From contig JANJXV010001839.1 in the NCBI GenBank assembly GCA_024803745.1, positions 1 to 64,000 on the forward strand: a stretch of DNA of 64,000 nt. The letters run 5' to 3'. Below, piece by piece: positions 1 to 12,609 of the stretch (the stretch's first letter is position 1; every line of letters begins with the position of its first letter). The notes beneath the pieces were generated by a model, which saw only the letters and a list, made by a program, of their open reading frames with translations, was not told the DNA's origin and searched no databases. The DNA is from Megascapheus bottae (Eukaryota > Chordata > Mammalia > Rodentia > Geomyidae). The position numbers and the translations under genes are program-made.

Positions 1-220
1 CAAACACCTCAATTCTGTGACTTCACACAGCTCCATTCTATGACTTCATACCCGTCCATTCTGTGACTTCACACACATCCATTCTATGACTTCACACACC
101 TCCATTCTGTGACTTCACCAACCTCCATTCTGTGACTTCACACACCTCTATTCTCCGACTTCACACCCCTCCAATTTTACTTCACATACCTCCATTCTAT
201 GACTTCACAAACCTCCATTC

Positions 221-232
221 TGTGACGTCACA
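221..232. other. 12-bp perfect palindrome TGTGACGTCACA (CRE-like)
   Basis: A T-to-G change in the monomer (GACTTC to GACGTC) makes a perfect 12-bp palindrome whose core TGACGTCA is the consensus binding site of CREB/ATF bZIP proteins. The same form recurs at 719-730 and 1237-1248 and in their HOR paralogues. That the sequence matches is certain. That any protein binds it here is not shown, and the variant may simply be drift. Confidence 0.5.
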
Positions 233-674
233 CAACTCCATTCTGTGACTTCACAAACCTCCATTCTATAATTTCACACACCTCCATTCTATGACTTCAC
301 ACACCTCCAGTTTATGACGTCACACACCTCCATTTTGTCTTCACACACCTCCATTATGTGACTTCACACACCTCCCTTCTGTGTCTTCACACACTTCCAT
401 TCTATGACTTCACACACCTTAATTCTGTGACTTCACACACCTCCATTCTATGACTTCACACACTTCCATTCTATGATTTCACATACCTCCATGCTGTAAC
501 TTCTCACACCTCCATTCTGTGACTTCACACACCTCCATTTTGAGTTCACACACCTCCAATCTGTGACTTCACAAACCTCCATTCTATGATTTCACACAGC
601 TCCATTCTATGACTTCACACACCTCCATTTTATTACGTCACACACCTCCATTTTGACTTCTCACACCTCCATTC

Positions 675-686
675 TGTGAATTCACA
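675..686. other. 12-bp perfect palindrome TGTGAATTCACA
   Basis: In this monomer variant the two central bases are AT, so the dyad TGTGA-NN-TCACA becomes a perfect palindrome and contains an EcoRI site. It recurs many times through the array (for example near 2886, 4937 and 7217). It illustrates that the monomer is a near-palindrome with a variable centre. Confidence 0.6.
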
Positions 687-3600
687 CACCTCCATTCTAT
701 GACTTCACACACTTCCTTTGTGACGTCACACACCTCCATTCTATGAGTTCACACACCACCATTCTATGACTTCACACACCTCCATTCTGACTTCACACAC
801 CTCCATTCTATGACTTCACAGACCTCGAACATGTGACTTCACTCACCTCCACTCTAGGACTTCACACTCCTCCATTCTATGACTTCCCACATCTCTTTCT
901 ATGACTTCACCCACCTCCATTTTATGACTTCACACACCTCCATTCTGTGACTTCACACACCTCCATTCTATGACCTCACACACCCTCATTCTGTGATTTC
1001 ACACACCTCCATTCTATAACTTTCACACCCATTTTGACTTCACACACCTCCAATATATGACTTCAAACACCTCAATTCTGTGACTTCACACACCTCCATT
1101 CTATGACTTCATACCGTCCATTCTGTGACTTCACACACCTCCATTCTATGACTTCACACACTTCAATTCTATGACTTCACACACCTCCATTCTGTGACTT
1201 TACACACCTCCATTCTGACATCACACACCTCCATTCTGTGACGTCACACACCTCCATACTGTGACTTCCCACACCTCCATTCTGTGACTTCACACACCTC
1301 CATTCTATGATTTCACACACCTCCATTCGGAATTCACACAGCTTCATTCTGTGATTTCACACACCTCCATTCTGAAATCACACAGCTCCATTCTGTGACT
1401 TCTCAAAACTCCCTTCTATGATTTCACACACCTCCATACTATGACTTCACACAACTCCATGTATGACTTCACATACCTGCATTATGACATCACACACCTC
1501 CATTCTATGACTTCACAGACCTCGAATCTGTGACTTAACTCACCTGCATTCTATGACTTCACACTCCTCCATTCTATGACTTCACAGACCTCCTTTCTAT
1601 GACTTCACACACTTCCATTCTTTGACTTCACACACCTCCATTCCATGACTTCACACACATCCATTCTATGACTTCACACACCTCCATTCTTTGACTTCAC
1701 ACACCTCCATTTTGACTTCACACACATACATTCTGTGACTTCACACACCTACATTTGTGACTTCACACACCACCATTTTGTTTTCACACACCTCCATTCT
1801 GTGACTTCACACACCTCCATTCTTTGACTTCACACACCTCCGTTTTGACTTCACACACTTCCATTCTGGGACTTCACACACCTCCATTCTGTGACTTTAC
1901 ACACCACCATTGTTTGACTTCACACACCTCCATTCTTTGACTTCACACACCTCCATTCCACGACTTCACACAACTCCATTGTGTGAGTTCAGAAACATCC
2001 ATTCTGTGAGTTCACACACCACAATTTTGTCTTCACACACTTCCATTCTATGACTTGACACACCTTCATTCTTAATTCAGAAACATCCATTCTATGACTT
2101 CACACACCTCCATTCTATGACTTCAAAAACCTCCATTCTGTGACTTCACACACCTCCATTCTGAGTTCACACACCTCCATTCATTGACTTCACACACCTC
2201 CATTCTGAATTCACGCACCTCCATTCTATGACTGTACACACTTCCATTCTATGACTTCACACACCTCCATTCTGTGACTTCACACACCTCTATTCTATGA
2301 TTTCACACATCCATTTTGACTTCACACACATAAAATATATGACTTCAAACACCTCAATTCTGTGACTTCACACACATCCATTCTATGACTTCATACCCGT
2401 CCATTCTATGACTTCACAAACCTCCATTCTGTGACGTCACACAACTCCATTCTGTGACTTCACAAACCTCCATTATATAATTTCACACACCTCCATTCTA
2501 TGACTTCACACACCTCCAGTTTATGACGTCACACACCTCCAATTTGACTTCACACACCTCCATTATGTGACTTCACACACCTCCCTTCTGTGTCTTCACA
2601 CACCTCCATTCTATGACTTCACACACCTTCATTCTGTGACTTCACACACCTCCATTCTATGACTTCACACACTTCCATTCTATGATTTCACATACCTCCA
2701 TGCTGTAACTTCTCACACGTCCATTCTGTGACTTCACACACCTCCATTCTGAGTTCACACACCTCCATACTGTGACTTCACAAACCTCCATTCTATGATT
2801 TCACACAGCTCCCTTCTATGACTTCACACACCTCCATGTTATGACGTCACACACCTCCATTTTGACTTCTCACACATCCATTCTGTGAATTCACACACCT
2901 CCATTCTATGACTTCACACACTTCCTTTGTGACGTCACAAACCTCCATTTTATGAGTTCACACACCTCCATTCTATGACTTCACACACCTCCATTCTGAC
3001 TTCACACACCTCCATTCTATGACTTCACAGACCTCGAATATGTGACTTCACTCACCTCCACTCTAGGACTTCAACTCCTCCTTTGTATGACTTCCCACAT
3101 CTCTTTCTATGACTTCACCCACCTCCATTTTATGACTTCACACACCTCCATTCTGTGACTTCACACATCTCCATTCTATGACCTCACACACCCTCATTCT
3201 GTGATTTCACACACCTCAATTCTATGACTTCACACACCCATTTTGACTTCACACACCTCCAATATATGACTTCAAACACCTCAATTCTGTGACTTCACAC
3301 ACCTCCATTCTATGACTTCATACCGTCCATTCTGTGACTTCACACACCTCCATTCTATGACTTCACACACTTCAATTCTATGACTTCACACACCTCCATT
3401 CTGTGACTTTACACACCTCCATTCTGACATCACACACCTCCATTCTGTGACGTCACACACCTCCATACTGTGACTTTCCACACCTCCATTCTGTGATTTC
3501 ACACACCTCCATTCCATGACTTCACACACATCCATTCTATGACTTCACAAACCTCCATTCTATGAGTTCACACACCTCCATTCTTTGACTTCACACACCT

Positions 3601-4264
3601 CCATTTTGACTTCACACACCTACATTCTGTGATTTCACACACCTCCATTTGTGACTTCACACACCACCATTTTGATTTCACACACCTCCATTCTGTGACT
3701 TCACACACCTCCATTCTTTGACTTCATACACTTCCATTCTGGGACTTCACACACCTCCATTCTGTGACTTCACACACCACCATTGTTTGACTTCACACAC
3801 CTCCATTCTTTGACTTCACACACCTCCATTCCACGACTTCACACAACTCCATTCTATGAGTTCAGAAACATCCATTATATGAGTTCACACACCACAATTT
3901 TGTCCTCACACACCTCCATTCTATGACTTCACACACCTTCATTCTTAATTCAGAAACATCCATTCTATGACTTCACACACCTCCATTCTATGACTTTAAA
4001 AACCGCCATTCTGTGACTTCACACACCTCCATTCTGAGTTCACACACCTCCATTCATTGACTTCACACACCTCCATTCTGACTTCACGCACCTACATTCT
4101 ATGACTTTACACACTTCCATTCTATGACTTCACACACCTCCATTCTGTGACTTCACACACCTCCATTCTGTGACTTCACACACCTCCATTCTATGACTTC
4201 ACACACCTCTATTCTATGATTTCACACATCCATTTTGACTTCACACACATAATATATATGACTT

Positions 4265-7200
4265 CAAACACCTCAATTCTGTGACTTCACACAGCTCCAT
4301 TCTATGACTTCATACCCGTCCATTCTGTGACTTCACACACATCCATTCTATGACTTCACACACCTCCATTCTGTGACTTCACCAACCTCCATTCTGTGAC
4401 TTCACACACCTCTATTCTCCGACTTCACACCCCTCCAATTTGACTTCACATACCTCCATTCTATGACTTCACAAACCTCCATTCTGTGACGTCACACAAC
4501 TCCATTCTGTGACTTCACAAACCTCCATTCTATAATTTCACACACCTCCATTCTATGACTTCACACACCTCCAGTTTATGACGTCACACACCTCCATTTT
4601 GACTTCACACACCTCCATTATGTGACTTCACACACCTCCCTTCTGTGTCTTCACACACTTCCATTCTATGACTTCACACACCTTAATTCTGTGACTTCAC
4701 ACACCTCCATTCTATGACTTCACACACTTCCATTCTATGATTTCACATACCTCCATGCTGTAACTTCTCACACCTCCATTCTGTGACTTCACACACCTCC
4801 ATTTTGAGTTCACACACCTCCAATCTGTGACTTCACAAACCTCCATTCTATGATTTCACACAGCTCCATTCTATGACTTCACACACTTCCATTTTATCAC
4901 GTCACACACCTCCATTTTGACTTCTCACACCTCCATTCTGTGAATTCACACACCTCCATTCTATGACTTCACACACTTCCTTTGTGACGTCACACACCTC
5001 CATTCTATGAGTTCACACACCACCATTCTATGACTTCACACACCTCCATTCTGACTTCACACACCTCCATTCTATGACTTCACAGACCTCGAACATGTGA
5101 CTTCACTCACCTCCACTCTAGGACTTCACACTCCTCCATTCTATGACTTCCCACATCTCTTTCTATGACTTCACCCACCTCCATTTTATGACTTCACACA
5201 CCTCCATTCTGTGACTTCACACACCTCCATTCTATGACCTCACACACCCTCATTCTGTGATTTCACACACCTCCATTCTATAACTTTCACACCCATTTTG
5301 ACTTCACACACCTCCAATATATGACTTCAAACACCTCAATTCTGTGACTTCACACACCTCCATTCTATGACTTCATACCGTCCATTCTGTGACTTCACAC
5401 ACCTCCATTCTATGACTTCACACACTTCAATTCTATGACTTCACACACCTCCATTCTGTGACTTTACACACCTCCATTCTGACATCACACACCTCCATTC
5501 TGTGACGTCACACACCTCCATACTGTGACTTCCCACACCTCCATTCTGTGACTTCACACACCTCCATTCTATGATTTCACACACCTCCATTCTGAATTCA
5601 CACAGCTTCATTCTGTGATTTCACACACCTCCATTCTGAATTCACACAGCTCCATTCTGTGACTTCTCAAAACTCCCTTCTATGATTTCACACACCTCCA
5701 TACTATGACTTCACACAACTCCATCTATGACTTCACATACCTGCATTATGACATCACACACCTCCATTCTATGACTCCACAGACCTCGAATCTGTGACTT
5801 AACTCACCTGCACTCTATGACATCACACTCCTCCATTCTATGACTTCACAGACCTCCTTTCTATGACTTCACACACTTCCATTCTTTGACTTCACACACC
5901 TCCATTCCATGACTTCACACACATCCATTCTATGACTTCACACACCTCCATTCTTTGACTTCACACACCTCCATTTTGACTTCACACACATACATTCTGT
6001 GACTTCACACACCTACATTTGTGACTTCACACACCACCATTTTGATTTCACACACCTCCATTCTGTGACTTCACACACCTCCATTCTTTGACTTCACACA
6101 CCTCCGTTTTGACTTCACACACTTCCATTCTGGGACTTCACACACCTCCATTCTGTGACTTTACACACCACCATTGTTTGACTTCACACACCTCCATTCT
6201 TTGACTTCACACACCTCCATTCCACGACTTCACACAACTCCATTGTATGAGTTCAGAAACATCCATTCTGTGAGTTCACACACCACAATTTTGTCTTCAC
6301 ACACTTCCATTCTATGACTTCACACACCTTCATTCTTAATTCAGAAACATCCATTCTATGACTTCACACACCTCCATTCTATGACTTCAGAAACCTCCAT
6401 TCTGCGAATTCACACACCTCCATTCTGAGTTCACACACCTCCATTCATTGACTTCACACACCTCCATTCTGACTTCACGCACCTCCATTCTATGACTGTA
6501 CACACTTCCATTCTATGACTTCACACACCTCCATTCTGTGACTTCACACACCTCCATTCTGTGACTTCACACACCTTCATTCTATGACTTCACACACCTC
6601 CATTCTATGACTTCACACACCTATATTCTATGATTTCACACATCCATTTTGACTTCACACACATAAAATATATGACTTCAAACACCTCAATTCTGTGACT
6701 TCACACACATCCATTCTATGACTTCATACCCGTCCATTCTATGACTTCACAAACCTCCATTCTGTGACGTCACACAACTCCATTCTGTGACTTCACAAAC
6801 CTCTATTATATAATTTCACACACCTCCATTCTATGACTTCACACACCTCCAGTTTATGACGTCACACACCTCCAATTTGCCTTCACACACCTCCATTATG
6901 TGACTTCACACACCTCCCTTCTGTGTCTTCACACACCTCCATTCTATGACTTCACAAACCTTCATTCTGTGACTTCACACACATCCATTCTATGACTTCA
7001 CACACTTCCATTCTATGATTTCACATACCTCCATGCTGTAACTTCTCACACCTCCATTCTGTGACTTCACACACCTCCATTCTGAGTTCACACACCTCCA
7101 TTCTGTGACTTCACAAACCTCCATTCTATGATTTCACACAGCTCCCTTCTATGACTTCACACACCTCCATGTTATGACGTCACACACCTCCATTTTGACT

Positions 7201-7840
7201 TCTCACACCTCCATTCTGTGAATTCACACACCTCCATTCTATGACTTCACACACTTCCTTTGTGACGTCACACACCTCCATTTTATGAGTTCACACACCT
7301 CCATTCTATGACTTCACACACCTCCATTCTGACTTCACACACCTCCATTCTATGACTTCACAGACCTCGAATATGTGACTTCACTCACCTCCACTCCAGG
7401 ACTTCAACTCCTCCATTGTATGACTTCCCACATCTCTTTCTATGACTTCACCCACCTCCATTTTATGACTTCACACACCTCCATTCTGTGACTTCACACA
7501 TCTCCATTCTATGACCTCACACACCCTCATTCTGTGATTTCACACACCTCAATTCTATGACTTCACACACCCATTTTGACTTCACACACCTCCAATATAT
7601 GACTTCAAACACCTCAATTCTGTGACTTCACACTCCTCCATTCTAAGAGTTCATACCGTCCATTCTGTGACTTCACACACCTCCATTCTATGACTTCACA
7701 CACTTCAATTCTATGACTTCACACACCTCCATTCTGTGACTTTACACACCTCCATTCTGACATCACACACCTCCATTCTGTGACGTCACACACCTCCATA
7801 CTGTGACTTTCCACACCTACATTCTGTGATTTCACACACC
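4265..7840. repeat. Block I superrepeat copy 2 (A'-B', truncated)
   Basis: This copy matches 1-3500 variant for variant, at an offset of 4,264 bp early and 4,333 bp late. The change comes from about three additional monomers near 6541-6610. Sub-unit A' is 4265-6678 and B' starts at 6679. Similarity to copy 1 stops near 7840, where the sequence switches to the 7.1-11.1 kb tandem pair type. The right boundary is approximate. Confidence 0.8.
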
Positions 7841-8305
7841 TCCATTCTATGATTTCACACACCTCCATTCTATGACTTCACCCACCTACATTCTATGACT
7901 TCACACCTCCATTCTGACTTCACACACATCCATTCTGTGACTTCACACACCTCCATTATATGACTTCACACACCTCCATTCTATGTCTTCACACACCTCC
8001 ATTCTATGACTTCACACACCTCCATTCTGTGACTTCACACACCTCCATTCTGTGACTTCACACACCTCCATTATTTAAATTCACACACCTCCATTCTGTG
8101 TTCACACACCTCAATTCTGTGACTTCACACACCTCCATTCTGACTTCGCACACCTCCATTCTATGACTTCACACACCGCCATTCTTTGACTTCACACACC
8201 TAAATTTTGAGTTGACACACCTCCATTGTGTGACTTCACATACCTGCAATCTATGCCTTCACACACCTCCATTCTGTGACTTCACACACCTCCATTCTAT
8301 GACTT

Positions 8306-8350
8306 CACAGACCTCGAATCTGTGACTTCACTCACCTGCACTCTATGACT
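8306..8350. repeat. Marker module CAGACCTCGAATCTGTG..TTCACTCACC
   Basis: A two-monomer module containing CAGACCTCGAAT and then TTCACTCACCT is among the few CpG-bearing variants. It recurs in blocks I to VI (for example near 826, 5083, 13,707, 18,447, 21,311, 24,179, 31,013, 36,357, 41,087 and 53,450). A derived form, CAGAC(T/A)TTGAATATG, occurs near 15,053, 34,145 and 52,667. I find none after about 53,470. Confidence 0.7.
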
Positions 8351-8400
8351 TTACACTCCTCCATTCTATGACTTCCCACAACTCTTTCTATGACTTCACA

Positions 8401-8444
8401 CACCTTCATTTTTACTTCAGAAACGTCCATTCTATGACTTCACA
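8401..8444. repeat. Marker module TTACTTCAGAAAC(A/G)TCC
   Basis: A short monomer, CCTTCATT(C/T)TTACTTCAG, is followed by an AAACATCC or AAACGTCC monomer. This two-monomer module recurs across the window in related forms (near 2080, 3948, 6334, 10,452, 12,450, 13,110, 15,265, 31,220, 32,165, 38,145, 41,290, 49,145 and 59,640). It always keeps the CAGAAAC-to-TCC linkage. It is a convenient phase marker, with no function that I can assign. Confidence 0.7.
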
Positions 8445-9015
8445 CACCTCCATTCTATGACTTCACAAACCTCCATTCTGTGACTTCACACACCTCCATT
8501 CTGAGTTCACACAACTCCATTCGTTGACTTCACACATCTCCATTCTGACTTCACACACCTCCATTCTATGACTTCACACACTTCCATTCTATGACTTCAC
8601 ACACCTCTATTCTGTGACTTCACACACCTCCATTGTGTGACTTCACACACTTCCATTCTATGACTTCATAAACCTCCCTTTTATAATTTCACACACCTCC
8701 ATTCTGTGACTTCACACACCTCCATTCTCCGACTTCACACACCTCCATTCTATGATTTCACACATCCATTTTGACTTCACACAACTCCAATATATAACTT
8801 CAAACACCTCAGTTCTGTAACTTCACACACCTCCATTCTATGAATTCATACCCGTCCATTCTGTGACTTCACACACCTCCATTCTTTGACTTCACACACC
8901 TCCATTCTGTGACTTCGCCCACCTCCATTCTGTGACTTCCCACACCTCCTTTCTCCGACTTCACACCCCTCCAATTTGACTTCACATACCTCCATTCTAT
9001 GACTTCACACACCTC

Positions 9016-11064
9016 CATTCTGTGACTTCACAAACCTCCATTCTATGATTTCACACAGCTCCCTTCTATGACTTCACACACCTCCATGTTATGACGTCAC
9101 ACACCTCCATTTTGACTTCTCACACCTCCATTCTGTGAATTCACACACCTCCATTCTATGACTTCACACACTTCCTTTGTGACGTCACACACCTCCATTT
9201 TATGAGTTCACACACCTCCATTCTATGACTTCACACACCTCCATTCTGACTTCACACACCTCCATTCTATGACTTCACAGACCTCGAATATGTGACTTCA
9301 CTCACCTCCACTCTAGGACTTCAACTCCTCCATTGTATGACTTCCCACATCTCTTTCTATGACTTCACCCACCTCCATTTTATGACTTCACACACCTCCA
9401 TTCTGTGACTTCACACATCTCCATTCTATGACCTCACACACCCTCATTCTGTGATTTCACACACCTCAATTCTATGACTTCACACACCCATTTTGACTTC
9501 ACACACCTCCAATATATGACTTCAAACACCTCAATTCTGTGACTTCACACACCTCCATTCTAAGAGTTCATACCGTCCATTCTGTGACTTCACACACCTC
9601 CATTCTGTGACTTTACACACCTCCATTCTGACATCACACACCTCCATTCTGTGACGTCACACACCTCCATACTGTGACTTTCCACACCTACATTCTGTGA
9701 TTTCACACACCTCCATTCTATGATTTCACACACCTCCATTCTATGACTTCACCCACCTACATTCTATGACTTCACACCTCCATTCTGACTTCACACACAT
9801 CCATTCTGTGACTTCACAAACCTCCATTATATGACTTCACACACCTCCATTCTATGTCTTCACACACCTCCATTCTATGACTTCACACACCTCCATTCTG
9901 TGACTTCACACACCTCCATTCTGTGACTTAACACACCTCCATTATTTAAATTCACACACCTCCATTCTGTGTTCACACACCTTAATTCTGTGACTTCACA
10001 CACCTCCATTCTGACTTCGCACACCTCCATTCTATGACTTCACACACCGCCATTCTTTGACTTTACACACCTAAATTTTGAGTTGACACACCTCCATTCT
10101 GTGACTTCACACACCTCCATTCTGACCTCACACAGCTCCAATGTATGACTTCACACACCTCCATTTTTGACGTCACACACCTCCATTCGATGACTTCACA
10201 CACCTTCATTCTTACTTTACAAACATCCATTCTATAACTTCACACACCTCCATTCTATGACTTTACACACCTCCATTGTGTGACTTCACATACCTGCAAT
10301 CTATGCCTTCACACACCTCCATTCTGTGACTTCACACACCTCCATTCTATGACTTCACAGACCTCGAATCTGTGACTCCACTCACCTGCACTCTATGACT
10401 TTACACTCCTCCATTCTATGACTTCCCACAACTCTTTCTATGACTTCACACACCTTCATTTTTACTTCAGAAACGTCCATTCTATGACTTCACACACCTC
10501 CATTCTATGACTTCACAAACCTCCATTCTGTGACTTCACACACCTCCATTCTGAGTTCACACAACTCCATTCGTTGACTTCACACATCTCCATTCTGACT
10601 TCACACACCTCCATTCTATGACTTCACACACTTCCATTCTATGACTTCACACACCTCTATTCTGTGACTTCACACACCTCCATTGTGTGACTTCACACAC
10701 TTCCATTCTATGACTTCATAAACCTCCCTTTTATAATTTCACACACCTCCATTCTGTGACTTCACACACCTCCATTCTCCGACTTCACACACCTCCATTC
10801 TATGATTTCACACATCCATTTGACTTCACACAACTCCAATATATAACTTCAAACACCTCAGTTCTGTAACTTCACACACCTCCATTCTATGAATTCATAC
10901 CCGTCCATTCTGTGACTTCACACACCTCCATTCTTTGACTTCACACACCTCCATTCTGTGACTTCGCCCACCTCCATTCTGTGACTTCCCACACCTCCTT
11001 TCTCCGACTTCACACCCCTCCAATTTGACTTCACATACCTCCATTCTATGACTTCACACACCTC
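9016..11064. repeat. 1.9-kb tandem duplication, copy 2 (2,049 bp)
   Basis: This is the second member of the tandem pair. Relative to copy 1 it lacks 46 bp (two monomers) near 9595 and has 178 additional bp around 10090-10270. That 178-bp stretch includes a TTTTTGACGTCAC variant and a CTTACTTTACAAACATCC variant also seen near 12090. 178 equals five 23-mers plus three 21-mers, so the difference is whole monomers. Similarity to the pair ends just after 11065, where CACAGCTCCC is replaced by CACACCTCCAATC. Confidence 0.85.
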
Positions 11065-12609
11065 CATTCTGTGACTTCACAAACCTCCATTCTATGATTT
11101 CACACACCTCCAATCTATGACTTCACACACCTACATTTTATGACGTCACACACCTCCATTTTGACTTCACACACCTCCATTATGTGACTCCACACACCTC
11201 CCTTCTGTGAATTCACACACCTCCATTCTAAGACTTCACACACCTTCATTGTATGACTTCACACACCTCCATTCTATGAGTTCACACACTTCCATTCTAT
11301 GATTTCACATACCTCCATGCTATGACTTCACACACCTCCATTCTGTGACTTCACACACCTCCATTCTATGACTTCACACACCTCAATTCTGTGACTTCAC
11401 AAACCTTCATTCTATGATTTCACACACCTCCATTCTATGACTTCACACACCTCCATTTTAGGACATCACACACCTCCATTTTGAATTCACACACCTCCCT
11501 TCTGTGACTTCACAAAACTCCATACTATGAATTCACACATTTCCATTGTGACGTCACACACCTCTATTCTATGAGTTCACACACCTCCATTCTATGACTT
11601 CACACCCCTCCATTCTGACTTCACACACCTCCATTCTATGACTTCACAGACCTCGAATCATTGACTTCACTCACCTCCACTCTATGACTTCACACACTTC
11701 CATTCTATGATTTCACATACCTCATTCTCTGACTTTCCACACCTCCTTTCTATGACTTCACCCACCTCTCTTCTATGACTTCACACCTCCATTTTGACTT
11801 CACACACCTCCATTCTGACTTCACACACCTCCATTCTGTGACTTCACACACCTCCATTATATGATGTCACACACCTCCGTTCTATGACTTCACACACCTG
11901 CATTCTATGACTTCACACACCTCCATTCTGTGACTTCACACACCTCCATTCTATGACTTCACACACCTCCATTCTTTGACTTCCCACACCTCCATTCTGA
12001 GTTTACACACCTCCATTCTATGATTTCACACACCTCCATTCTTTGACGTCACACACCTCCATTCTATGACTTCACACAACTTCATTCTTACTTTACAAAC
12101 ATCCATTCTATAACTTCACACACCTCAATTCTATGACTTCAAACACCTCCATTCTGTGACTTCACAAACCTCCATTCTATGACTTCACACAACTCCATTC
12201 TATGACTTCACACACCTCCAATTTGACTTCACACACCTCCGTTCTATGAGTTCATACACCTCCATTCTGACTTCACAAACCTCCATTCTATGACTTCACT
12301 GACTTTGAATATGTGACTTCACTCACCTCCACTCTATGACTTCACCCAGCCCCATTCTATGACTTCACACCTCCATTCTGTCTTCACACACATCCATTCT
12401 GTGACTTCACACACCTCCATTCTATGAGTTCACACACCTTCATTCTTACTTCAGAAACATCCATTCTATGACTTCACACACCGCCATTCTATGACTTCAC
12501 ACACCTCCATTCTATGACTGCACACACCTCCATTCTGTGACTTCACACACCTCCATTCTATGTCTTCACACACCTCCATTGTGACTTCACACACGTCCAT
12601 TCTATGAGT

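Larger units (their letters stand above)
1..4264. repeat. Block I superrepeat copy 1 (A-B, 4,264 bp)
   Basis: This is the first copy of a two-part superrepeat: sub-unit A at 1-2344 and sub-unit B at 2345-4264. Its opening bases recur at 4265, and the same series of rare variants (ACCAACCTCC, TTCTCCGACTTC, CCGTCC, the GACCTCGAA module) follows in the same order. A and B are themselves paralogous, sharing for example the ACGTCACACAACTCC monomer near 225 and 2434. The left edge is set by the window, so the true start of the copy is unknown. Confidence 0.8.
7099..9015. repeat. 1.9-kb tandem duplication, copy 1
   Basis: This 1,917-bp segment repeats directly downstream at 9016. Markers shared with copy 2 at the expected offset include CACAGCTCCCTTCTATG, CCACACCTACATTCTGTG (7811 and 9682), TTATTTAAATTCAC, and the CAGTTCTGTAAC variant (8801 and 10850). 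The offset shifts from 1,917 to 1,871 because copy 2 lacks two 23-bp monomers near 9595, then to 2,049 because copy 2 carries 178 additional bp. It overlaps the end of superrepeat copy 2, so it formed from the B' sub-unit. Confidence 0.85.
1..11064. repeat. Block I: ~2-kb higher-order repeat, about five units
   Basis: A marker variant, TTCAAACACCTC followed by A(A/G)TTCTGT, recurs at 1, 2345, 4265, 6679, 8801 and 10850, giving units of 2,344, 1,920, 2,414, 2,122 and 2,049 bp. A second marker, TTCATACC(C)GTCC, follows it each time. A weaker copy of the same pair sits roughly 1 kb into each unit (for example near 1064, 3270, 5330, 7605 and 9527), so each unit is itself built from two older half-units. 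Neighbouring units resemble each other throughout, but alternate units are more alike than adjacent ones in the first 7.8 kb. No genes are present. Confidence 0.85.

Noticed and set aside
221..232. Bacterial CRP-type operator, because of TGTGA and TCACA half-sites
   Set aside because: CRP sites have a 6-bp spacer between the half-sites, but here the spacer is 2 bp. The context is a eukaryotic-type satellite, not a bacterial promoter.
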